DNA from: Colius striatus
Lineage: Eukaryota > Chordata > Aves > Coliiformes > Coliidae
DNA length: 64,000 nucleotides
Direction: 5' to 3'
Assembly (NCBI RefSeq): GCF_028858725.1
Contig: NC_084769.1
Span: 2,597,001 to 2,661,000, forward strand
Below, one piece after another: positions 44,301 to 53,083 of this stretch (the stretch's first letter is position 1; each line of letters begins with the position of its first letter). The notes beneath the pieces are model-generated. The model was not told where the DNA came from and did no database searches. It was given only the letters and a program-made list of their open reading frames with translations. A program made the translations under genes and the position numbers.

Positions 44301-47300
44301 GCAGAGGTGGAGTCCCACCTCTCCTTGCACAGTCATCCACATTCAAATACCACTTAACTCCTGACAAAACAGGGAGTGTCTGTACAGAGTGGTCTCATTT
44401 GACGCCAGACAGCCCTGTCCCTTTCATCCCTGGGGATGTTGTGCTGGTTTCAGCTCAGAGCAAATAAATTCCCAGGCAGATAACACGCTCTGACACAAGC
44501 AAACACAGCTGGTTCGTCCCCTCACTGCAGGTCACTCACTCTCTCCTTCCAAAAGAAATATTTACTGAGAGCAGTGGTCCCACAGCAGATCACACACATC
44601 CTGGATCAGTGCTGCCAGCACAGAGAGGCTCTAGGGCAGCAGGGAGCCTCAGCATCCATCCCTCTGCCTGGGCAGCCCCAGCAGCATCCATCCCTCTGCC
44701 CACATCGAGTTCCCCGCTCTGGTGAAGACACAGACAACTAAATGGGCTTCCTCAGGGGCTGTGGACAATCCCAATGCCTTGTGAGTGTCTCACAAGAGAA
44801 GCAGTAAGGGGAGGGAGATCTCAGCAATACCAACTGGTATGTGGGTGCCTGCAGCCCAAAGCCCTTTCTAAGCTGTGCCCAACTTCAGACTCCAGTGGGA
44901 GTTATGAGCCCAAGATACTGAAAGTACCTTGATGCCAACCAAGAAGAGGCCCTCAGGCATGTGCCATAGGGGAGGGGAAGCAAACAAAGCAAGAACTGGC
45001 CCTGTACCCCCCAGTAAGAGAAATACAAACCCTGAAACAAACACCAGCCTGATTTAATTTCCAGCTGAGCTAGAGGAGTGCAGAGAGTAGATCAAAGTCC
45101 CAGACTTCATCCAGAAAAGCTTAAAGGATTACTCATATCACTTACACATCTTTCTCGTGGAGGAGACTTACGAGCAGGAGCAGCAGCCCCCAGTGTCTGT
45201 GTAGGCTCAGGGAATAAGGGGGTGCTGAGTGCTGTCCCGTGGTGAGGGCTTGGTGTAGGGGGGGTTAAGGGAAATGCCAGCCCCTGGCTGGTTACCTCTT
45301 GGGCAATAGACATCCGGAGCCCAGCGGTTGCACTCGTAATTATCTGCTGCCTTCTCACAGGTGAAACACTTAAATCCGTGAGGGTACGGCGTGGCTGCAG
45401 GGAATAGACAGCAGTGCAGTTACAGGGAGCCAGGGAACTCAGTCCTGCTGGGCTTTCCAGAGCCACACAGCAACATTGGTTCCCTTTAGACACATCTTCC
45501 TATGAGTGAAGCCGTCAGCCTCACCCAGTTGGTCCTGACTGGTAAAAGCTCTGTCCCCAGCAGTGATGCAGACACAATACAGACTCAGTTCAGCTCTGTT
45601 TGCCCAGAAGTGGTGCCCACTGCTCACTTCAAAGGGAGTTAATGTGAGCAAGAAGCATTTATCCTCCTGGTACCAGAGCTCATATCCAATTCAGCTGCTT
45701 TATCAGCGCTGATAACACTATATCAGATGGATTAAAATGCTTCTGGAAGCTGTCCTGCCAAGGAAACGAGCTGCCCCTTTGGAAGGCAGGCTGGTGTCCC
45801 CAAAGGAAAGGAAAATCGGTTTGCTGAGCCTCCAAGTTTTTAACAGCAGGCTCTGGCCTAATTCCTCTTGCCAAATGAAGAATGTAACTTCTTAAGTGGG
45901 CTCCTGGCAGAGCTTCTGTAGCGCATTCAATACATCTTCAAGATGCTGCCACCTTCTCAGAAGCCAAATGGGGAACAGGTCACATTTATCTCCATGGGGC
46001 AAAGTAAGCTGAACCTCCCCACACACTCACAGGGAGCTAAACCTCCCCATATACCCACATAGGGGGTTAAACCTCCCCACACACTCACAGGGAGCTAAAC
46101 CTCCTCACACACTCACACAGGGAGCTAAACCTTCCCATACACTCACACAGGGAGCTAAACCTCCCCATACACTTATAGTGACTTAAACCTCCCCATACTC
46201 ACATAGGGAGCTAAACCTTCCCATACATTCAAACAGGGAGCTAAACCTCCCCATATACTCACACAGGGAGCTAAACCTCCCCACACACTCACACAAGGAG
46301 CTAAACCTCCTCACACACTCACATAGGGAGCTAAACCTCTCCACACACTCACACAAGGAGCTAAACCTCTCCACACACTCACACAAGGAGTTAAACCTCC
46401 CCACACACTCACATAGGGAGCTAAACCTCTTCACACACTCATACAAGGAGCTAAACCTCCTCACACACTCACACAGGGAGCTAAACCTCTCCACACACTC
46501 ACACAAGGAGTTAAACCTCCCCACACACTCACACAGGGAGCTAAACCTCTTCACACACTCATACAAGGAGCTAAACCTCCCCATACACTCACACAGGGAG
46601 CTAAACCTCCCCACACACCCCTCAGTGAGCTAAACCTCCCCACACACTCACACAAGGAGCTAAACCTCCCCACACACTCACACAGGGAGCTAAACCTCCC
46701 CATACACTCACAGTGACTTAAACCTCCCCACACACTCACACAGGGAGCTAAACCTTCCCACACACTCACACAGGGAGCTAAACCTTCCCACACACTCACA
46801 CAGGGAGCTAAACCTTCCCATACACTCACACAGGGAGCTAAACCTTCCCACACACTCACACAGGGAGCTAAACCTTCCCATACACTCACACAGGGAGCTA
46901 AACCTTCCCACACACTCACACAGGGAGCTAAACCTTCCCACACACTCACACAGGGAGCTAAACCTTCCCACACACTCACACAGGGAGCTAAACCTTCCCA
47001 TACACTCACACAGGGAGCTAAACCTCCCCACACACACACACAGGGAGCTAAACCTCCCCATACACTCAGACAGGGAGCTAAACCTCCCCATACACTCACA
47101 CAGGGAGCTAAACCTTCCCATACACTCACATAGTGAGCTGAACCTCCCCACACACTCACACAGGGAGCTAAACCTCCCCATACACTCAGACAGGGAGCTA
47201 AACCTCCCCATACACTCACACAAGGAGTTAAACCTCCCCATACACTCACATAGTGAGCTGAACCTCCCCACACACTCACACAGGGAGCTAAACCTCTCCA

Positions 47301-49351
47301 TACACTCACACAAGGAGCTAAACCTCCCCACACACTCACACAGGGAGCTAAACCTCCCCACACACTCACACAGGGAGCTAAACCTTCCCATACACTCACA
47401 CAAGGAGTTAAACCTCCCCACACACTCACACAGGGAGCTAAACCTCTCCATACACTCACACAAGGAGCTAAACCTCCCCACACAGTCACATAGGGAGCTA
47501 AACCTCCCCACACACTCACACAGGGAGCTAAACCTCCTCACACACTCACACAGGGAGCTAAACCTCCCCATACACTCACACAAGGAGTTAAACCTCCCCA
47601 TACACTCACACAGGGAGCTAAACCTCCCCACACACTCACACAGGGAGCTAAACCTTCCCATACACTCACATAGTGAGCTGAACCTCTCCACACACTCACA
47701 CAGAGAGCTAAACCTTCCCATACACTCACACAGGGAGCTAAACCTCTCCATACACTCACACAAGGAGCTAAACCTCCCCACATACCCCTCAGTGAGCTAA
47801 ACCTCCCCAGCCCCATATGTCACCTCTCCCTCCTCTTGCCCACTGGCTCTATAGCAGACCCCATTTGAGCATGAGACATTTGCTAATTGTTTCCCCAGGC
47901 TCCTCAGGGTAAGGACCAGCAAAGTCCCTGGAGAGCATCTCTGGTGGGGCTGACATTGGCCTCAAGGAACAGCTTGAGGTGGGACAACATGACAGCACTC
48001 CTTAGCTTACCCCTGTCACCCTGGCCCTCTGGCAGGCCTTGGGTTGTGGCATAAATCAGGGATTTCATCTGGCTTGTGCAGGATGTCAGTTTTTCAGCCC
48101 AATTCATAAAGGCAGCAAATTTTATCTGGGAGTGAGTGGTAGGTGCAGCTCTCCTCCTAAAGACTGTGTATCTGATGAACAGACTGATGAAAGGAGAGTC
48201 TGTGGAAGATCTGAAGATGCAGAACGTGGCTACAGCACTGCCCCAGGGAGCTACTGAACAGTTGGTGCTGCAGCTGCTGACAGTCACTTTTTGGGCTCTT
48301 CTCACAGTTACTGATGTGCTCCAGCAAACCATGAGGCTGTGGAGCTTGAGCTCATGGCCACAGAGATTATTAAGGAGCAGAAAATAGTGAACACAAAGCC
48401 CCTGACACACTCAGCAACTGCCTGTAGCACTCTCTGTCCTTTAATCACTTTGGGAAGCAATGGTCTGGTTTTATATCAACTGGTTTTATGAGTAGTGGGG
48501 GTGCTTATTTGTTTAAACATGAGCCAGCAATGTGCCCTCATGGGCAACAAGCCAATGGCATCCTGGGGCATCAAGAAGAGTGTGGGCAGCAAGTCGAGGA
48601 AGGTTCTTCTCCCTCTCTACTCTGCCCTGGTGAGGCCCCATCTGGAGTCCTGTGTCCAGTTCTGAGCTCCCCAGCTCCAGAGGGACAGGGAACTGCTGGA
48701 GAGAGGCCAGTGCAGGGACACCAAGATGATCAGGGGACTGGAGCATCTTCCTGATGAGGAAAGGCTGCGGGACCTGGGGCTGTTCAGTCTGGAGGAGACT
48801 GAGGGAGGAACTCACCAACACTTATAAGTACCTAAAGAGCAGGTGTGAAGAGGATGAGGCCAGTCTTTGTGCTGTGGTGGCCAGTGCCAGGACAAGGGGT
48901 AATGGGCACAAGCTGGAGCACAAGAAGTTCCACTGGCCCAGGAGGAGCAAGTCCTTTGTGCTGAGGTGAGGGAGCCCTGGCCCAGGCTGCCCAGGGAGGG
49001 TGTGGAGGCTCCTTCTCAGGAGATTTCCAAACCCCCTTGGACATGTTCCTGTGCCCCCTGAGCCAGGGGAACCTGCTGTAGCAGGGGCTGGGGCTGGAGC
49101 AGCTCTGCAGGGCCCTTCCCACCTTCACCACGCTGGGGTTCCGTGATCCTTTGCTCATCTCTCAGCTCAGCCCCGGTGTTTCAATCCCATGAAACATTCA
49201 TTGCCATGGCCCTGCAGCCCGGGGGAAGTGACTTACTGGAAGGATGGAGGTAGACAATGTCCTTGTGTGTGAAGTCCCGTGTCTGGAGGGGGGGCAGGCA
49301 GCCCCCCAGCACGCCCAGCAGCAGCAGCACCCGCCGGGGCCGCCACAGCAT
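41159..49351 (-). CDS. LYPD6: LYPD6, Ly6/PLAUR domain-containing protein 6
   Basis: LYPD6 is a GPI-anchored surface protein known as an enhancer of Wnt/beta-catenin signalling through LRP6 and a modulator of nicotinic receptors. On the - strand the CDS joins 49351-49237, 45394-45296, 42557-42427 and 41362-41159, all GT-AG with matching phases, giving 182 residues; human LYPD6 is about 171 as I recall. Order: signal peptide ([17 protein letters not shown]), a short linker ([17 protein letters not shown]), a Ly6/uPAR domain with twelve cysteines from FKCFTC to SICN, sequons, and a hydrophobic GPI signal. [16 protein letters not shown] and VCTSCCEG favour LYPD6 over its paralogue LYPD6B. Upstream non-coding exons must exist, because an acceptor precedes the ATG exon. 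Odd points are the changed NxI site and the extended C-terminus. Confidence 0.95.
41363..42426 (-). other. LYPD6: LYPD6 intron between coding exons 3 and 4
   Basis: 1,064 bp, opening gtatgg and closing cttccag on the - strand. It includes a T/C-rich stretch near 41478-41530 on the + strand. No repeat family recognised. Confidence 0.85.
42427..42557 (-). CDS. LYPD6: LYPD6 coding exon 3 (codons 72-115)
   Basis: 131 bp between tctcttcag and gtatgg on the - strand. It codes [19 protein letters not shown], then [15 protein letters not shown] and TYIKHEEYK. At the loop where I recall human LYPD6 having N-S-I, this sequence reads E-S-V. Confidence 0.95.
42558..45295 (-). other. LYPD6: LYPD6 intron between coding exons 2 and 3
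   Basis: 2,738 bp, opening gtaacc and closing tctcttcag. It contains a short CR1 tail at 42935-43028. Otherwise nothing recognised. Confidence 0.85.
42935..43028 (+). mobile_element. CR1 LINE 3'-end fragment
   Basis: gggttagtgatgggcttggc, then tcttttccaacctaccagtt, ending with three ctatgatt-like repeats at 43003-43028. This is the canonical CR1 terminus. Confidence 0.9.
45296..45394 (-). CDS. LYPD6: LYPD6 coding exon 2 (codons 39-72)
   Basis: 99 bp between ttccctgcag and gtaacc on the - strand. It starts in the codon of Thr39 and codes [20 protein letters not shown], then [12 protein letters not shown], the first finger of the Ly6/uPAR fold. Confidence 0.95.
46003..47809. repeat. 30-bp minisatellite, about 60 copies
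   Basis: Tandem 30-bp units built from gggagctaaacctcccc plus acactcacaca, in near-perfect 30-bp register from about 46200 to 47790. Variants include ggagtta for ggagcta, cttccc for ctcccc, and tagtgagctga. Because 30 is divisible by 3, the minus strand stays open for hundreds of codons (up to 357) with repeating [10 protein letters not shown] or [10 protein letters not shown] peptides. These are artefacts within a LYPD6 intron. The G-rich strand is the transcribed-sense strand of LYPD6. Confidence 0.98.
48530..49155 (+). mobile_element. CR1 LINE fragment (about 625 bp)
   Basis: The longest sense CR1 here. It has an ORF2 remnant around ctctgccctggtgaggcccc and cagagggacagggaactgct, then a 3' UTR with ggcccaggctgcccagggag, ending near ggggttccgtgatcc. 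It ends about 80 bp from the LYPD6 coding exon 1 donor and is antisense to the gene. Confidence 0.93.
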
Positions 49352-49385
49352 CGCCCCTGCTCATGCGGCGGCTGCAAACACTGCC
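49237..49385 (-). CDS. LYPD6: LYPD6 coding exon 1 (5' UTR end and codons 1-39)
   Basis: Acceptor tctctgcag borders 49385 and donor gtaagt follows 49237. The chosen ATG (49351-49349; G at -3) opens a typical signal peptide, [17 protein letters not shown], and is followed by [15 protein letters not shown]. An upstream ATG at 49364-49362 is out of frame. Confidence 0.93.
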
Positions 49386-50974
49386 CTGCAGAGAGCAGAC
49401 AACAGCGGTGAGCAGAGCAAAGCCAGCCACCACCTCAGCCCCCAGCAACCCCACCTCAGCCCCCAGCAACCCCACCTCAGCCCCCAGCAACCCCACCTCG
49501 CCCAAACCACCGTGCCCCCCATAACCCGCAGCGGCGGGCAGCAGCGTGGGTACCCCTGGCACCAGCTGGGCAAAGGGCTCTGGCAAAGCCTCTCCTAGAG
49601 AGCTGCAAATGGGAGCCAAGGGGAAGGAGTGGTTTGCACAACCTTCACTAGGCACATGGGTAAAGCCCTTGGGGACTGCACTGTAGCAGGATTTAACTGC
49701 TGCTTTTAGCCAGCACTGGAAAATGAGAGGATGAGAAAGGCAAGGGGGTGGCTGGAGGCCCATTGGGGTGTGGGGGGGAGCAGGGATGGGTGCCCCACAC
49801 CCACACTCCAGCTCAGGCTCACATCCCTTCTGTCAAAGCAGACACTCCCCGTGACTCAGGATGTATCTCAGGAGAGGTGAGGAGCTCCAGCTGCTGCAGG
49901 CTGTCTTTAAGCTCTGCTGGCTGCTGTCACGTTCCCCATCCCTGCTCCCAAGGGTTCTGTTCCCTCTGGGGTGCTGCTGACAAACCATGCAGAGGGTTTT
50001 TTTTTCCCACATCCCTGAGTGAAGGGAACTAGTTTAAGCAGAAACAAACTCCTGAAGCCATCCCAAATCCAGCAGCTTTCAGGAACATCCCAGTCCCTGT
50101 GCACAGGCTGTGGGGAGCCCTCCAGGAACAGACACCGTTAGTGCAGAGTGAAATACACAGCTCATATTAACACAGCTCCTTAAAAATGTGCCTCAAAAAC
50201 CCAGCAGGACAGGAAAGGCCTGAGAGGACGTGGCTGCTGAGCCAGACAGGAGCCTCTGGCTTCCCCTGGCCACTGGCATCCATCCAGAACACACAAAGCT
50301 GAGGTATTTTTTTCCCACCCAGGCTGACCAAGAGATCTGCAACAGCCAGATATTTCCCAAGCAACTCTGAAAGTGTGGTGCCTATTGTTTAACACATCAC
50401 ATTTGTGGGGGGGGGTCAGGAAAGATGTTGCAGGGGTGGGGATGTAACCTTCCACCTCTGCCTCCCATTGTTGGTCTTGCAGCAGAGACCCACACAGGAC
50501 CATCAGCATGATGGCAATCACAGGGAGGGGGGGCTGTCCTTATCCCTGGCTCTCATCTGGAAACAGCCCTTTCATTAGAACATGTGCATGACACTGTGTT
50601 GTTTTACCCATGCAAAGAGGGAAATGCCAATTTCCAATGGGTTTGCTCCACAGATGCCAATCAGCAGAGGGAAAATGAAATCCTGATTAGAAGCAGAAGG
50701 GAAATACAACCAACCTCTGCCAAGCACGTGAGAGATGAAAGAAAGGGGACCAACGGCCCTCTGTGGGGTCTGCAGGGGGAGCCCCCAGCAAAGGCAGCTG
50801 CAGCCCACCCTGGTGAGGGAGGATTCAGCACTAGTCACATCAGTTTTAGTCCCTCATTGCTAAACACACCCTGGCTTGGACTGAGCTGGGCAGATGCTGC
50901 TGCTGCCAGGAGGGTCCTGAGCTGAGGGCAACAGGAGCCATCGGCTGCAGAAGCGACAGCACCACGGAGAAGCA
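49386..50974 (-). other. LYPD6: Region upstream of LYPD6 ATG exon (probable 5' intron)
   Basis: Because the ATG exon has an upstream acceptor, this is probably intronic. It contains a 21-bp triplicate at 49431-49500. No upstream exon could be recognised. Confidence 0.5.
49431..49500 (+). repeat. 21-bp tandem triplicate
   Basis: cacctcagcccccagcaacc repeats at 49431, 49452 and 49473, an exact 21-bp period, 46 bp upstream (in LYPD6 orientation) of the acceptor of coding exon 1. Confidence 0.93.
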
Positions 50975-51665
50975 CAGGATTGTTTTGGTTAGGAAAGACC
51001 TTTAATATCATCAAATTCAACCCCTCACCTCACACTGCCAAGCCCATCACTGAATTAAGCCATATCCCTCAGCACCTCACCTATGCCTCTTTTGAATACC
51101 TCCAGGGATGGTGACTCCAGCAGCCCCCTGGGCAACCCCTTCCAATGCTTAATAACCATCTCAGTGAGAAAGTTCTTCCTCATGTCCAAGCTAACCCTCC
51201 CCTGGTGTAACTTGAGCCCATTTCCTTGTGTCCTATCATTCATTACTGGAGATAAGAGATTGGCTCCCACCTCACTACAATTCCCCTTCAGGTAGAGTGC
51301 TCACGTCTCCTCTGACCCTCCTCTTCTCTATGCTGAATAATCCCCAGCTCCCTCAGCCATTCCTCATCAGACCTGTTCTCTAGACTCTTCACCAGCTTTG
51401 TTGCCCATCTCTGGACACTCTCCAGCCCCTCCATGTCCTTCTTGTAGTGAGGGGCCCAGAACTGGACACAGTATTTGAGATGCAGTCTCATCAGCACCGA
51501 GTACAAGGGGACAATCACCTCCTTGGCCCTGCTGGTCACACTGTGTTTGATCCAGGCCAGGATGCCCTTGGACTTCTTGGTCACCTGGGCACACTGCTGG
51601 CTCATGTTGAGCTGCTGCTGATTAACACCCCCAGCTCCTTTTCCTCAAGACAACTCTGAAGCCCC
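50975..51665 (-). mobile_element. CR1 LINE fragment with ORF2 remnant
   Basis: Begins near ttgttttggttaggaaagac (reverse 3' end) and continues past ggcccagaactggacacagt. A minus-strand frame at 51288-51605 preserves CR1 ORF2 C-terminal blocks ([18 protein letters not shown]). Same subfamily as 4085-4595. 5'-truncated and inactive. Confidence 0.93.
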
Positions 51666-53024
51666 TCTGCCCCAAGGCTGTAGCACATAGACACATAGCC
51701 CCACTACTCATTTTGAGACATCAGCAGTTTGCAGGGAAACCCTTTGTCAGGTTGCAGGGTCTCAGCAGCAATCCTGAGTTCCAGTACAAAAGCAGTAGGA
51801 GCCCTATCCCAAAGAGAGGAGCAGCTCTTCATAGCTCAATGCAAACTCTCACCAGCAACCTATGATTACCACACCTCATCAAAGGAGAACATGTGGGGCA
51901 GATGGCAATATTTTGTGTTAAAACACAGCAAGATTAAAGTAAGGGCAAGAATTCCTCCCAAGAAGAATTTGTTGGGTTTTCTCATCACTAAAAGCTGTTG
52001 TATTTACAGTACTGATGAAAGCCTTCCAGTTGAGGACACCAGTTTTCCCTCTGTGGTACATACTCCCTCCTATGGGATGGGCTTATTCAGCCCATCTCCA
52101 AATGTCTGGGGGTAGCTGTTGGTACTTGCCTCTTCACCAGATACAGAGGCCAAGTGGCTGTTAGTCCTGCATGAAAGGGCAGCAGAAATCCTCCAGCTGC
52201 ACGATACACATAGGCACATCCTTCCTCTGGTAAATGCAAGTACCTTAATTGCCAACATCACCTCTAACGAGCTGCAAGAACCACAAACCAATATGCAGAG
52301 CTCAGCTCCCCACCTCTGCTCCACGTGTTTGACACAGACCTAATTATAGGCAAGGCACTCAAATGCAACACCTCCCTGTGTTACACAAGGCTCCTGAGCA
52401 GGGCAGAGCAAGGCCAGCCTGGCCACTGCTTTGAACTCTGGCAATTCCTGAAGCAGAAAGGGCTCGTTGAACAAAGTACCTGCCACCACCACAGTCCCTG
52501 CTCAGCACAGCAAGCACATCCCCAACCTGGGCATAAAAAGGAGAGGCATAACAATGGATCCTGCTGGGTACACAGAAGCACTGACTGTCAGAAACATGAT
52601 GTTTCAGGCATGTACACACAGGCACACGTAGCTCTGTCCTCCACAAGGGGGGCAAAATACAGCAGCAAACGTGCTACAGCCAGGGGAGAAGAGGTTTGCT
52701 GAAGGTAACGGATTTCACACAGAGGGGGGATATGAAAAGCTGGTTTGAATACAGCCAAATGCCTTCAATAATCACTGCTCAGCACACTTTTACACCCAGA
52801 GAAATAAAATACAACCTCTTTTCTGGTTCTAAAGAGACACATATAGAAAGGTCCCTTCCAATCTATGATGCCATGTGTAGATATTTGGATGCCCTGTCTT
52901 CAAACCTGCAGCTGTTCAACAAGAAGTTTATCCCACTTCACTTTTTTCCCTCCAAGCTAACCCAAAATGGTATTTTTCTGCAAAGGTGGCTGCTCTTCAT
53001 GAAGCCTGTAAGTTGTGAGAAGCT
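51666..53024. other. Non-coding, nothing recognised
   Basis: About 1.4 kb with only short overlapping open frames on both strands. Confidence 0.5.
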
Positions 53025-53083
53025 TCATAGAATCATTACTGTTGGAAAACACCTTTAAGACCATCGAGTCCAACCACATCAAG
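53025..53083 (-). mobile_element. CR1 LINE 3'-end fragment
   Basis: catagaatcattactgttgg followed by gaccatcgagtccaacc: the last about 60 bp of a CR1 in reverse. Confidence 0.85.

Larger units (their letters stand above)
45395..49236 (-). other. LYPD6: LYPD6 intron between coding exons 1 and 2
   Basis: 3,842 bp, opening gtaagt and closing ccctgcag. About two-thirds of it is repeat: the 30-bp minisatellite (46003-47809) and a CR1 (48530-49155). The remainder shows nothing recognisable. Confidence 0.88.

Noticed and set aside
46708-47781. 357-codon open frame on the - strand (and 322- and 143-codon partners)
   Set aside because: It is wholly inside the 30-bp minisatellite, whose period is divisible by 3, so stops are excluded by repetition. 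It sits in a LYPD6 intron.
46003-47809. Resemblance to a CRISPR array (regular 30-bp repeats)
   Set aside because: Units are directly adjacent with no unique spacers, and the context is a vertebrate gene intron.
49233-49763. 176-codon minus-strand frame over LYPD6 coding exon 1
   Set aside because: It is the shadow frame of the signal-peptide exon. Only the part from the upstream ATG could be translated, as an overlapping uORF.
51288-51605. 105-codon minus-strand frame as a cellular gene
   Set aside because: Also a CR1 ORF2 C-terminal remnant, flanked by the CR1 3' UTR.
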